Below, in pieces: positions 12,401 to 26,070 of a DNA stretch of 64,000 nucleotides. Position 1 is the stretch's first letter; the number at the start of each line of letters is the position of its first letter. This stretch comes from Dama dama (taxonomy: Eukaryota; Chordata; Mammalia; Artiodactyla; Cervidae): contig NC_083714.1 of NCBI RefSeq assembly GCF_033118175.1, forward strand, positions 4,278,001-4,342,000, written 5' to 3'. The notes under the pieces are model-generated. The model did not search any database. It worked only from the letters and a program-made list of their open reading frames with translations, and was not told where the DNA came from. Position numbers and translations under genes: made by a program.

Positions 12401-15400
12401 AGCGGTGTTGAAAAACGTGAAGTGTCTGAAAAGTGTGAAAATATGAAGAGCTTCAAAAATATGAAAAATATGAAGCACTTCAAAAGGTGTGAAAAATATG
12501 AAGAGCTTCAAAAGGTGTCAAAAATGAGATGAGCATGAAACTGTCTGAAAAATAGGAGGAGCATGAAGCGGTGTTGAAAATCATGAAGAGCCTGAAAAGG
12601 TGTGAAAAATATGAAAAGCTTCAAAAGATGTGAAAAATATGAAGAGCTTCAAAAGGTGTCAAAAATATGAGGAGCATGAAACCGTCTGAAAAATAGGAGG
12701 ATTATTAAACGGTGTTCAAAAACATGAAGAGCCTGAATAGGTGTGAAAAATATGAAAAGCCTCAAAATTTTCAAAAATATGAGGAGCATGAAACGGTCTG
12801 ACAAAGAGGAGGAGGATGAAGCAGTGTTGAAAAACATGAAGAGCCTGAAAAGGTGTGAAAAATATGAAGAGCTTCAAAAGGTGTGAAATACATGAGGAGC
12901 ATGAAACTCTCTGAAAAATAGAAGGAGCATGAAGTGTTGTTGTAAAACATGAAGAGCCTGAAAAGGTGTGAAAAATATGAAGAGCTTCAAAAGGTGTCCA
13001 AAATATGAGGAGCATGAAACGGTCTGAAAAATAGGAGGAGCATGAAGCAGTGTTGAAAAACATGAAGAGCCTGAAAAGGTGTGAAAAATATGAAGACCTT
13101 CAAAAGGTGTCCAAAATATGAGGAGCATGAAACGGTCTGAAAAACAGGAGGAGCATGAAGCGGTGTTTAAAAACATGAAGAGCCTGAAAAGCTGTGAGAA
13201 ATATGAAGAGCTTCAAAAGGTGTCAAAAATATGAGGAGCATGAAACGGTCTGAAAAATAGGAGGAGAATGAAGCGGTGTTGAAAATCATCAAGAGCCTGA
13301 AAAGGTGTGAAAAATATGAAGAGCTTCAAAATGTGTCTAAAATATGAGAGCATGAAATAATCTGAAAAATAGGAGGAGCATGATGCGGTGTTCAAAAATA
13401 TGAAGAGCTTGAAAAGGTGTGAAATATATGAAGAGCTTCAAAAGGTGTCAAAAATATGAAGAGCATGAAACGGTCTGAAAAAGAGGAGGAGAATGAAGCG
13501 GTGTTGAAAAACATCAAGAGCGTGAAAAGTTGTGAAAAATATGAAGAGCTTCAAAAGGTGTGAAATAGATGAGGGGCATTAAATGGTCTAAAAAATAGGA
13601 GGAGTATGAAGCGGTGTTCAAAAATATGAAGAGCCTGAAAAGGTGTGAAATATATGAAGAGCTTCAAAAGGTGTCAACAATATGAGGAGCATGAAACGGT
13701 CTGAAAAATAGGAGGATCATGAAACGGTGATCAAAAACATGAAGAGCCTGAAAAGGTGTGAAAAACATGAAGAGATTCAAAAGCTGTGAAATACATGAGG
13801 AGCATGAAACGGGCTGAAAATTAGGAGAAGCATGAAGTGGTGTGGAAAAACATGAAGAGCCTAAAAAGTTGTGAAAAATATGAAGAGCTTCAAAAGGTGT
13901 GAAAAATATGAGGAGCAAGAAATGGTCTGAAAAATAGGAGGATTATGAAACGGTGTTCAAAAACAAGAAGAGCCTGAAAAGGTGTGAAAAATAGTAAAAG
14001 CCTCAAAAAGTGTCAAAAATATGAGGAGCATGAAACGGTCTGAAAAATTGCAGGAGCATGAAGTGGTGTTGAAAAACATGAAGAGTCTGAAAACGTGTGA
14101 AAATAAGAAGAGCTTCAAAAATATGAGAAATATGAAGAGCTTCAAAAAGTGTCAAAAATATGAGGAGCATGAAACGGTCTGAAAAATAGGAGGAGCATGA
14201 CGCCGTGTTCAAAAACATGAAGAGCCTGAAAAGGTGTGAAAAATATGAGGAACTTCAAACGGTGTGAAACACATGAGGAGCATTAAACGGTCTGAAAAAT
14301 AGGAGGAGCATGAAGCGGTGTTGAGAAACATGAAGAGCTGAAAACTTGTGAAAAATATGAAGAGATTCAAAAGGTGTGAAAAATATGAAGAGCTTCAAAA
14401 GGTGTCAAAATGAGATGAGAATGAAACGGTCTGAAAAACAGGAGGAGCAAGAAGTGGTGTTGAAAAAAATGAAGAGCCTGAAAAGGTGTGAAATATATGA
14501 AGAGCTTCAAAAGGTGTGAAAAATGTGAGGAGAACGAAACGGTGTGAAAAATAGGAGGAGCATGGAGTTGTGTTGAAAAATATGAAGAGCCTGAAAAGCT
14601 GTGAGAAATATGAAGAGCTTCAAAAGGTGTGAAAAATATGAAGAGCTTCAAAAGGTGTCAAAAATATGAGGGGAATGAAACGGTCTGCAACATAGGAGGA
14701 GCATGAAATGGTGTTCAAAACATGAAGAGCCTGAAAAGGTGTAAAAAATATGAAGTGATTCAAAAGGTGTGAAATACATGAGGAGGATTAAACGGTCTGA
14801 GACATAGGAGGAGCATGAAGCGGTTTTGAAAAACATGAAGAGCCTGAAAACGTGTGAAAAATATGAAGAGCTTCAAAATATGTGAAAAATATGAAGAGCT
14901 TCAAAAAGTGTCAAAAATTAGATGAGCATGAAACGGTCTGAAAAATAGGAGTAGCATGAAGTGGTGTTGAAAAATATGAAGAGCCTGAAAACGTGTGAAA
15001 AATATGAAGAGCTTCAAAATGTGTGAAAAATATGAAGAGCTTCAAAAGGTGTCAAAATGAGATGAGCATGAAACGGTCTGAAAAATAGGAGGGGCATGAA
15101 GCCGTGTTTAAAAACATGAAGAGCCTGAAAAGCTGTGAGAAATATGAAGAGCTTCAAAAGGTGTCAAAAATATGAGAAGCATGAAACGGGCTGAAAAATA
15201 GGAGGAGCATGAAGCGGTGTTCAAAAACATGAAGAGCCTGAAAAAGTGTGAAAAATATGAAGAGCTTCAAAAGGTGTCAAAAATATGAGGAGCATGAAAC
15301 GGTCTGAAAAATAGGAGGAGCATGAAGCAGTGTTGAAAACATGAAGAGCCTGAAAAGGTGTGAAATACATGAATAGGTTCAGAACGTGTCAAAAATATGA

Positions 15401-18400
15401 GGAGCATGAAACGGTCTGAAAAATAGGAGGAGCATGAAGCCGTGTTGAAAAACATGAAGAGCCTGAAAAGGTGTGAAATACATGAATAGGTTCAGAACGT
15501 GTCAAAAATATGAGGAGCATGAAACGGTCTGAAAAATAGGAGGAGCATGAAGCGGTGTTCAAAAACATGAAGAGCCTGAAAAAGTGTGAAAAATATGAAG
15601 AGCTTCTAAAGGTGTGAAAAATATGAGGAGCATGAAACGTTCTGAAAAATAGGAGGAGCATGAAGCGGTGATGAAAAAAAAGAAGAGCATGAAAAGGTTT
15701 GAAGAATATAAGGAGCTTCAAAAGGTATCAAAAATAGTAGTAGCATGAAACGGTGTTCAAAAACTTGAAGAGCCTGAAAATGTGTAAAATATGAACAGGT
15801 TAAAAGGTGTCAAAATATGAGGAGCATGAAACGTTCTGAAAAATAGGAGGAGCATGAAGCGGTGTTCAAAAACATGAAGAGCATGAAAAGGTGTGAAAAA
15901 TATGAAGAGCTTCAAAACGTGTTAAAAAGTTGAGGAGCATGAAACGTTCTCAAAAATAGAAGGAGCAGCAAACGGTGTTCAAAAATAAGAAGAGCCTGAA
16001 AAGGTGTGAAATACATGAATAGGTTCAGAACGTGTCAAAAATATGAGGAGCATGAAACGGTCTGAAAAATAGGAGGATCATGAAGCGATGTTGAAAAACA
16101 TGAAGAGCCTGAAAAGGTGTGAAAAATATGAAGAGCTTCAAAGGTGTCAAAAATATGAGGAGCATGAAACGGTCTGAAACATAGGAGAAGCATGAAACCG
16201 TGTTCAACAACATGAAGAGCCTGAAAAGCTGTGAAAAATATGAAGAGCTTCAAAAGGTGTCAAAAATATGAGGAGCATGAAACGGTCTGAAACATAGGAG
16301 AAGCATGAAACCGTGTTCAACAACATGAAGAGCCTGAAAAGGTGTGAAAAATATGAAGAGCTTCAAAAGGTGTCAAAAATATGAGAAGCTTGAAACGGTT
16401 TGAAAAATAGGAGGAGCATGAAACTTTGTTCATAAACATGAAGAGCCTGAAAAGGTGTGAAAAATACGAAGAGCTTCAAAAGGTGTCAAAAATATGAAGA
16501 TTATGAAACGCTGTGAAATATAGGAGAAGCAAGAAGCGGTGTTCGAAAACATGAAGAGCCTGAAAAAGTGTGAAATATATGAAGAACTTCAAAAGTGGTG
16601 AAAAATATGAGGAGCATGAAAAGTGCTGAAAAATAGGCGGAGCATGAAACTGTGTTGAAAACATGAAAGGTCTGAAAAGTTGTGAAAAATATGAAGAGCT
16701 TCAAAAGGTATCAAAAATATGAGGAGCATGAAACGGTCTGAAAAATAGGAGGAGCATGAAACGGTGTTGAAAACCTGAAGCGCCTGAAAAGGTGTGAAAA
16801 ATATGAAGAGGTTCAAAACATGTCAAAAATATGAGGAGCATAAAACGGTGTTCAGAAACATGAATAGCCTGAAAAGTTGTGAAAAATATGAAGAGCTTCA
16901 AAAGGTGTCAAAAATATGCGGAGCATGAAACGGTCTGAAAAATAGGAGCAGTATGAAGCGGTGTTGAAAATCATGAAGATTTTAAATGGTGTGAAAAACA
17001 TGAAGAGCTTCTAAAGGTGTCAAAAATATGAGGAGCATGAAACAGTCTGAAAGATAGGAGAATCATGTAACGGTATTCAAAAACATGAAGAGCCTGAATA
17101 GGTGTGAAATACATGAAGAGCTTCAAAAGGTGTCAAAAATATGAGGAGCATGAAACGGTGTGAAAAATTGGAGAAGCATGAAGTGGTGTTCAAATACATG
17201 AAGAGCCTGAAAAGGTGTGAAATACATGAAGAGCTTCAAAAGGTGTCAAAAATATGAGGAGCATGAAGTGGTGTTGAAAAAGATGAAGAGCATTAAAAGT
17301 TGTGGAAAATATGAAGAGCTTCAAAAAGTGTCAAAAATATGAGGAGCACGAAACGGTCTGAAAAATAGGAGGAGCATGAAACGGTGTTGAAACCCTGAAG
17401 CGCCTGAAAAGGTGTGAAAAATATGAAGAGTTTCAAAACATGTCAAAAATATGAGAAGGATGAAACTGTGAAAAATAGGAGAAGCATGAAACCGTGTTCA
17501 AAAACATGAAGAGCCTGAAAAGTTGTGAAAAATATGAAGAGCTTCAAAAGGTGTCAAAAATATGAGGAGCATGAAATGTTGTGAAAAATAGGAGGAGCAT
17601 GAAGCGGTGTTCAAAAACATGAAGAGCCTGAAAAGGTGTGAAATATATGAAGAGCTTCAAAAGGTGTCAAAAATATGAAGAGCTTCAAAATGTGTGAAAA
17701 ATATGAGGAGAATGAAACTTCTGAAAAATAGGAGGAGCATGAAACGGTGTACAAAAACATGAAGAGCCTGAAACGGTGTGAAAAATGTGAAGAGCTTCAA
17801 AAGGTGTCAAATATATGAGGAGCATGAAATAGTCTGAAAAATAGGAAGAGCATGAAACGGTGTTGAAAGACATGAAGAGACTGAAAAGGTGTGAAAAATA
17901 TGAAGAGCTTCAAAAGGTGTCAAAAATATGTGGAGCATGAAACGGTCTGAAAAATAGGAAGAGTATGAAGCGGTGTTGAAAATCATGAAGATCCTAAATG
18001 GTGTGAAAAACATGAAGAGCTTCAAAAAGTGTCAAAAATATGAGGAGCATAAAACAGTCTGAAAAATAGGAGAATCATGTAACGGTGTTGAAAAACATGA
18101 AGAGCATGAAAAGGTGTGAAAAATATGATGAGCTTCAAAAGGTGTCAAAAATATGAGAAGCTTGAAACGGTTTGAACAATAGGAGGAGCATGAAACTGTG
18201 TTGAAAAACATGAAGAGCCTGAAAAGGTGGCAAAAATATGAAGAGCTTCAAAAGGTGTGAAAAATAAGAGGAGCATGAAACAGTCTGAAAAATAGGAGGA
18301 GCATGAAACGGTGTTCAAAAATATGAAGAGCCTGAAAAGGTGTGAAATATATGAAGACCTTCAAAAGGTGTCAAAAATATGAGGAGCATGAAACGGTCTG

Positions 18401-18623
18401 AAAAATAGGCGGAGCCTGAAACTGTGTTGAAAACATGAAAGGACTGAAAAGTTGTGAAAAATTTGAAGAGCTTCAAAAGGTGTGAAAAATATGAACAGTT
18501 TCAAAGGTTTGAAATACATGAGGATCATGAAACGGTTTGAAAAATTGGAGGAGCATGAAGCGGTGTTCAAAAACATGAAGAGCCTGAAAAGGCTTGAAAA
18601 ATATGAAGAGCTTCAAAAGGTGT
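9471..18623 (+). repeat. 9.39-kb duplicated unit, copy 2
   Basis: The near-identical second copy of 81-9122. Differences seen by line-by-line comparison are the extra monomer at 11811-11922, a one-base deletion near 13348, and a handful of substitutions (10348, 10676, 11349, 17052). This comparison was by eye and is not exhaustive, but it puts divergence far below the divergence between ordinary neighbouring monomers. The content is the same as copy 1: only satellite, no gene. The copy ends abruptly at 18623. Confidence 0.9.
11811..11922 (+). repeat. extra monomer present only in copy 2 (112 bp)
   Basis: Copy 1 runs directly from AGGAGCATGA (ending at 2420) into AATGGTCGCA (2421). In copy 2 the same left flank ends at 11810 and the same right flank starts at 11923, with 112 bases between them. 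The inserted bases are one near-consensus monomer, beginning ACGGTCTG where the consensus has AACGGTCTG. This accounts for the offset change from 9390 to 9502. It is either a one-unit gain in copy 2 or a one-unit loss in copy 1. Confidence 0.9.
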
Positions 18624-19944
18624 CAAAAATATGAAGAGCATGAAACGGTATGAAGAATAGAAGGAGCATGAAACGCTGTTCAAAAACATGAGGAGCCTGA
18701 AAAGGAGTGATATATATGAAGAGCTTCAAAAGGGGTGAAATACAAGTGGAGCATGAAACGGTCTGAAAAATAGCAGGAGCATGAAGCGGTGTTCAAAAAT
18801 ATGAAGAGCCTGAAAAGGTGTGAAAAATATGAAGAGACTCAAAACGTGTCAAAAATATGAGGAGTATGAAACGGTCGGAAAAATAGCAGGAGCATGAAGC
18901 CGTGTTGATAAACATGAAGAGTCTGAAAACGTGTGAAAAATATGAAGAGCTTCAAAAATGTGAGAAATATGAAGAGCTTCAAAAGGTGTGAAAAATATGA
19001 AGAGTTTCAAAAGGTGTCAAAAAAGCGATGAGCATGAGGGTCTGAAAAACAGGAGGAGCATGAAGTGGTGTGGAAAATCATGAAGATCCTAAAAAGGTGT
19101 GAAAAATATGAAGAGCTTCGAAAGAGGTGAAAAATATGAAGAGCTTTAAAAGGTGTCAAAATGAGAAGAGCATGAAACGATCTGAAAAATAGTAGGAGCA
19201 TAAAGTGGTGTTGAAAAAAATGAAGAGCCTGAAAAGGTGTGAAATATCTGAAGAGCTTCAAAAGGTGTCAAAAATATGAGGAGAATAAAATGGTCTGAAA
19301 AATAGGCGGAGCATAAAGCGTGGTTGAAAAACATGAAGAGCCTGAAAAGTGTGAAAAATATGAAGAGCTACAAAAGGTGTCAAAAATATGAGGAGCATGA
19401 AACGGTCTGAAAAATAGGAGGATCATGAAACGGTGTTGAAAAACATGAAGAGCCTGAAAACGTGCGAAAAATATGAAGAGCTTCAAAATGTGTCAAAAAT
19501 ATGAGGAGAACGAAACGGTCTGAAAAATAGGAGGATCATGAAACGGTGTTGAAAAACATGAAGAGCCTGAAAAGGTGTGAAAAATGTGAAGAGTTTCTAA
19601 AGGTGTTAAAAATATGAGGAGCATGATACGGTCTGAAAAATAGGAGGAGCATGAAGCGGTGTTCAAAAACATGAAGAGCCTAAAAAGGTGTGAAAAATAT
19701 GAAGAGCTTCAAAAGGTTTCAAAAATATGAGGAGCATGAAACGGTCTGAAAAATAGGAGGAGGATGAAGCGGTGTTTAAAAACTTGAAGAGCCTGAAAAG
19801 GTGTGAAAAATATGAAGAGACTCAAAAAGTGTCAAAAATATGAGGAGTATGAACGTTATGATAAATAGCAGGAGCATGAAGCGGTGTTGAGAAACATGAA
19901 GAGCCTGAAAAGGTGTGAAAAATATGAGGAGCTTCAAAAGGGCT

Positions 19945-20300
19945 CAAACATATGAGGAACATGAAACGGTCTGAAAAATAGGATGAGCATGAAACGGTTT
20001 TTTAAAAGATGAAGAGCATGAAAAGGTGTGAAAAATATGAAGAGCTTCAAAATGTGTAAAAAATTTGAGGAGCATGAAACGGTCTGAAAAATAGGAGGAG
20101 CATGAAGCGGTCCTCAAAAACATGAAGATCCTGAAAAGGTGTGAAAAATATGAAGAGCTTCAAAATGTGTCAAACATATGAGGAGCATGAAACAGTCTGA
20201 AAAATAGGATGAGCATGAAACGGTTTTTTAAAAGATGAAAAGCATGAAAAGGTGTGAAAAATATGAAGAGCTTCAAAATGTGTAAAAAATTTGAGGAGCG
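19945..20300 (+). repeat. two-monomer local duplication with T-rich C/D junction
   Basis: The rare C/D junction GGTTTTTTAAAAGATG occurs at about 19996 and again at about 20222, roughly 227 bp (two monomers) later. In both places it is followed by an A subunit ending AATGTGTAAAAAATTTGAGG. These shared rare variants mark a dimer-level duplication. No similar junction was seen elsewhere in the window. Confidence 0.7.
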
Positions 20301-22167
20301 TGAAACGGTCTGGAAACTAGGAGGAGCATGAAGCGGTGTTCAAAAACTTGAAGAGCCTGAAAAGGTGTGAAAAATATGAAGAGCTTCAAAAGGTGTGAAA
20401 AATATGAGGTGCATGAAACGGTCTGAAAAATAGGAGGAGCCTGAAGCGGTGTTGAAAAACATGAAGAGCCTGAAAAGGCGTGAAATATATGAAGAGCTTC
20501 AAAATGTGTCAATTATATGAGGTGCATGAAACAGTCTGAAAAATATGAGGAGCATAAAACGGTGTTGAAAAACATGAAGAGCATGAAAAGATGTGAAATA
20601 TATGAAGAGCTGCAAAAGGTGTCAAAAATATGAGGAGCATGAAACGGTCTGAAATCTAGGAGGGGCATGAAGCGGTGTGTAAAAACATGAAGAGCCTGAA
20701 AAGGTGTGAAAAATATGAAGAGCTTCAAAAGTTGTAAAATATATGAGGAGCATGAAACGGTCTGAAAAATAGGAGGAGCATGAAGCGGTGGTCAAAAACA
20801 TGAAGAGCCTGAAAACATGTGAAAAATATGAAGAGCTTTAAAAGGTGTCCAAAAATGAGGAGCATAAAACGGTCTGAAAAATAGGAGGAGCATGAAGCAA
20901 TGTTGAAAAACATGAGGAGCCTGAAAAGGTGTGAAATATATGAAGAGCTTCAAAAGGTTTCAAAAATATGAGGAGCATGAATCGGTCTACAAAATAGGAG
21001 GAGCATGAAGCGGGGTTCAACACTATGAAGAGCATGAAAAGGTGTGAAAAATATGAAGAGCTTCAAAATGTGTCAAAAATATGAGGATCGTAAAACGATG
21101 TGAAAAATAGGAGCAGCAAGAAGCGGTGTTGATAACATGAAGATCCTGAAAATGTGTGAAAAATATGAAGAGCTTCAAGGGTTTCAAAAATATGAGGAGC
21201 ATAAAACGGGCTGAAAATTAGGAGGAGCATGAAGCGGTGTTGAAAAACATGAAGAGCCTGAAAAGGTGTGAAAAACATGAAGAGCTTCTAAAGGTGTCAA
21301 AAATATGTGCAGCATGAAACGGTCTGGAAAATAGGAGGAGCATGAAGCGGTGTTCAAAAACATGAAGAGCCTGAAAAGGTGTGAAAAATATGAAGAGCTT
21401 CAAAAGGTGTGAAATACATGAGGAGCATGAAACTGTCTGAAAAATAGGAGGATCATGAAGCGGTGTTGAAAAACATTAGGAGCGTGAAAAGGTGTGAAAA
21501 ATATGAAGAGCTTCAAAAGGTGTCAAATACATGAGGTGCATGAAACAGCTTGAAAAATAGGATGAGCAAGAAACGGTTTTGAAAAGGTGAAGCGCCTGAA
21601 AAGGTGTGAAACATATGAAGAGCTTCAAAAGGTGTCAAAAATATGAGAAGCATGAAACGACTGAAAAATAGGAGGAGTATGAAGCGCTTTTAAAAACATG
21701 AAGAGCCTGAAAAGGTGTGAAATAATGAAGAGCTTCAAAACGTGTTAAATATGAGGAGCATGAAACGGTCTGAAAAATAGGAGGAGCATGAACCTGTGTT
21801 CAAAAACATGAAGAGTCTGAAAAGGTGTGAAAAATATGAAGAGCTTCAAAAGGTGTCAAAAATATGAGGAGCATGAAACAGTCTGAAAAATAGGAGGACC
21901 ATGAAACGTTGTACAAAAACATGAAGAGCCTGAAAATGTGTGAAAAATATGAAGAGCTTCAAAAGACGTGAAATACATGAGGTGCATTAAATGGTCTGAA
22001 AAATAGGAGGAGCATGAAGCGTTGTTGAAAAACATGAAGAGCTTGAAAAGGTGTGAAAAATATGAAGAGCATCAAAAGATGTCAAAAATATGAGGAGCAT
22101 GAAACAGTCTGAAAAATAGGAGGAGCATGATGCATTGTTGTAAAACATGAAGAGCCTGAAAAGGTGT

Positions 22168-22279
22168 GAAAAATATGAAGAGCTTCAAAAGGTGTGAAAA
22201 ATATGAAGAGCTTCAAAAGGTGTGAAAAATATGAAGACCTTCAAAAGTTGTGAAAAATATGAAGAGCTTCAAAAGGTGT
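22168..22279 (+). repeat. run of four consecutive A subunits
   Basis: Four A-type 28-bp subunits lie head to tail at 22168-22195, 22196-22223, 22224-22251 and 22252-22279 before a B subunit resumes at 22280. The first, second and fourth are consensus-like; the third has GAAGACCTTC and GTTGT. The normal monomer has a single A. This shows the 28-bp subunit still expands on its own, separately from the 113-bp monomer. Confidence 0.88.
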
Positions 22280-25200
22280 CAAAAATATGAGAAGCATGAA
22301 ACGGTCTGAAAAATAGGAGGAGCATGATACGGTGTTCAAAAATATGAAGAGCCTGAAAAGCTGTGAAAAATATGAAGAGCTTCAAAACGTGTCAAAAATA
22401 TGAGGAGCATGAAACGGTCTGAAAAATAGGAGGAGAATGAAACGGTGCTGAAAAACATGAAGAGCCTGAAAACGTGTCAAATCTATGAAGAGCTTCAAAA
22501 GGTGTTAAAAATATGAAGAGCTTCAAAAGGTGCCAAAAATGAGATGAGCATGAAACGGTCTGAAAAATAGGAGGAGCATGAAACGGTGTTCAAAAACATG
22601 CAGAGCCTGAAAATGTGTGAAGTATATGAAGAGCTTCAAAATGTGTGAAATACATGGAGAGCATGAAACGGTCTGAAAAATAGGAGGATCATGAGGCGGT
22701 GTTGAAAAACATGAAGAGACTGAAAAGGTGTGAAAAATATGAAGAGCTTCAAAAGGTGTGAAAAATATGAGGAGCATGAAACGGTCTGCAAATTAGGAGG
22801 AGCATGAAGCGGTGTTGAAAAACATGAAGAGCCTGAAAATGTGTGAAAAATTAGAAGAGCTTCAAAAGGTGTGAAAACTATGAACAGCATCAACAGGTGT
22901 CAAAATTAGGAGGAGCATGAAACGGTCTGCAAATTATGAGGAGCATGAAGTGGTGTTGAAAAAATGAAGAGCATGAAAAGATGTGAAATATATGAAGAGC
23001 TTCAAAAGGTATCAAAAATATGAGGAGCATGAAACGGTATGAAAAATAGGAGGAGCATGAAGCGGTGTTGAAAACATGAAGAGCCTGAAAAGGTGTGAAA
23101 TATATGCAGAGCTTCAAAAGGTGTCAAAAATTAGATCAGCATGAAAAGGTCTGAAAAATAGGAGGAGGATGAAGGGGTGTTGAAAACATGAAGAGCCTGA
23201 AAAGGTGTGAAATATATGCAGAGCTTCAAAAGGTGTCAAAAATGAGATGAGCATGAAAAGGTCTGAAAAATAGGAGGAGCATGAAACGGTGTTGAAAAAC
23301 ATGAAGAGCCTGAAAAGTTTTGAAAAATAGGAAGAGCTTCAAAAGGTTTGAAATACATGAGGAGAATGAAACGGTCTGTAAAATAGCAGAAGCATGAAGC
23401 GGTGTTCAAAAACATGAAGAGCCTGGAAAGGTGCGAAAAATATGAAGAGTTTCAAAAGATGTGAAAAATATCAAGAACTTCAAAAGGTGTCAAAAATGAG
23501 ATGAGCATGAAACGGTCTGAATAATAGGAGGAACATGAAGTGGTGTTGAAAAACATGAAGAGACTGAAAAGGTGTGAAAAATATGAAGTGCTTCAAATGG
23601 TGTGAAATACATGAGGAGCATGAAACGGTCTGAAAAATGGGAGGAGCATGAAGGTGTGCTCCAAAACATGAAGAGCCTGAAAAGGTGTGAAAAATATGAA
23701 GAGCTTCAAAAGGTGTGAAATATATGAGGAGCATGAAACAGTCTGAAAATTAGTAGGAGCATATAGCGGTGTTGAAAAACATGAAGAGCCTGAAAAGGTG
23801 TGAAAAATATGAAGAGCTTCCAAAATTGTCAAAAATATGAGGAGCATGAAAAAGTCTGAAAAACAGGAGGAGCAAGAAACGGTGTTCAAAAATATAAAGA
23901 GCCTGAAAAGGTGTGAAAAATATGAACAGCTTCAGAAGGTGTCAAAAATATGAGGAGCATAAAACGGTCTGATAAACAGGAGGAGCATGAAATGGTGTTT
24001 AAATACATGAAGAGACTGAAAAGGTGTGAAAAACATGAAGAGCTTCAAATGGTGTGAAATACATGAGGAGCATGAAACGGTCTGAAAAATAGGAGGAGCA
24101 TGAATGAGTGCTAAAAAACATGAAGAGCCTGAAAAGGTGTGAAAAACATGAAGAGCTTCAAAACGTGTGAAATGTATGAGGAGTATGAAACGGTCGGAAA
24201 AATAGGAGGAGCATGTAGCAGTGTTCAAAAATATGAAGAACCTGAAAAGGTGTGAAAAATATGAAGAGCTTCAAAATGTGTGAAAAATATGAACAGGTTC
24301 AAAAGGTGTAAATATGAGATGAGCATGAAACGGTCTGAAAAATAGGAGGAGCATGAAGTGGTGTTGGAAAACATGAATAGCCTGAAAAGGTGTGAAAAAT
24401 ATGAAGAGCTTCAAAAGGTGTCAAAAATATGAGGAGCATAAAACGGTCTGATAAATAGGAGGAGCATGAAACGGTCTGAAAAATAGGAGGAGCATGAAGC
24501 GGTGTTGAAAAACATGAAGAGCCTGAAAAGGTGTGAAAAATATGAAGAGCTTCAAAAGGTGTCAAAAATATGATAGCATGAACGGTCTGAAAACCACTAG
24601 GAGCATGAATCGGCATTGAAAAACATGAAGAGCCTGAAAAGGTGTGAAAAATATGAAGAGCTTCAAAATATTTCAAAAATATGAGGGGCATGAACGGTCT
24701 AAAAAATAGGAGGAGCATGAAGCTGTGTTCAAAAACATGTAGAGACTGAAAAGGTGTGAAAAATATGAAGAGCTTCAAAACGTGTGAAAAATATGAGGAG
24801 CATGAAACAGTCTGAAAAATAGGAGGAGCATGAAGCGATGTTGAAAACATGAAGAGCCTGAAAAGGTGTGAAATATATGAAGAGCTTCAAAAGGTGTCAA
24901 AAATGAGATGAGCATGAAACGGTCTGAAAAATAGGAGGAGGATGAAGTGGTGTTGAAAACATGAAGAGCCTGAAGAGCTGTGAAAAATATGAAGAGCTTC
25001 AAAAGTTGTCAAAATATTAGGAGCATGAAACAGTCTGAAAAATAGCAGGAGCATGAAACGGTGTTGAAAAACATGAAGAGCCTGAAAAGTTTTGAAAAAT
25101 AGGAAGAGCTTCAAAAGGTGTGAAATATATGAGGAGAATGAAACGGTCTTTAAAATAGCAGAAGCATGAAGCGGTGTTGAAAAACATGAAGAGCCTGGAA

Positions 25201-26070
25201 AGGTTCGAAAAATATGAAGAGCTTCAAAAGATTTGAAAAATATGAGGAGCATGAAAATGTCTGAAAAATAGGAGGAGCATGAAAAGGTGTTCAAAAACAT
25301 GAAGAGCCTGAAAAGGTGTGAATAATATGTAGAGCTTCAAAAGGTGTGAAAATATGAAGAGCTTCAAAAGCTGTCAAAATAAGATGATCATGAAACGGTC
25401 TGAAAATTAGGAGGAGCATGTAGTGGTTTTGAAATATATGAAGAGCCTGAAAAGGTGTGAAATATATGAAGAGCTTCAAAAGGAGTGAAAATATGAAGAG
25501 CTTCAAAAGCTGTCAAAATGAGATGAGAATGAAACGGTCTGAAAAATAGGAGGAGCATGAAGTCGTGTTGAAAAATAGGAAGAGACTGAAAAGGTGTGAA
25601 ATATATGAGGAGCTTCAAAAGGTGTCAAAAATAAGAAGAGCATGATACCGTCTGAAAAATAGAGAAGCATGAAGTGGTGTTGAAAATCATGAAGAGCCTA
25701 TAAAGATGTGAAAAATATGAAGAGCTTCAAAAGGTGTCAAAAATATGAGAAACATGAAAAGGTCTGAAAAATAGAGGAGCATGAAGTCGTGTTGAAAATC
25801 ATGAAGAGCCTATAAAGATATGAAAAATATGAATAGCTTCAAAGGGTGTCAAAAATATGAGGAACATGAAAAGGTCTGAAAAGTAGGAGGAGCATGAAGC
25901 TGTGTTAAAAAATATGAGAGCCTGAAAAGGTGTGAAAAATGTGAAGAGCTTCAAAAGCTGTGAAATACATGAGGAGCATGAAACGGTCTGACAAATAGGA
26001 GGAGCATGAAACGGTGTTCAAAAACATGAAGAGCCTGAAAAGGGGAGAAAAATATGAAGAGCTTCAAGAG

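Larger units (their letters stand above)
18624..26070 (+). repeat. diverged satellite without long-range duplication
   Basis: About 7.4 kb of satellite in which I found no block longer than a few hundred bases repeated at a constant offset. Individual monomers carry many private substitutions and several carry extra or missing subunits. Local events include a two-monomer duplication near 19990-20300, a four-A-subunit run at 22168-22279, and paired monomers with ATATGCAGAGC near 23100 and 23212. Three reads of the B variant with TGAGATGAGC or AGATGATC occur between 25380 and 25530. No gene or foreign insertion is visible. Confidence 0.75.

Noticed and set aside
81..18623. The 9.4-kb duplication as a pure assembly artefact
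   Set aside because: It cannot be fully excluded from sequence alone. The copy-specific monomer at 11811-11922, the one-base deletion, scattered substitutions and different right ends make simple duplication of one locus by the assembler less likely.
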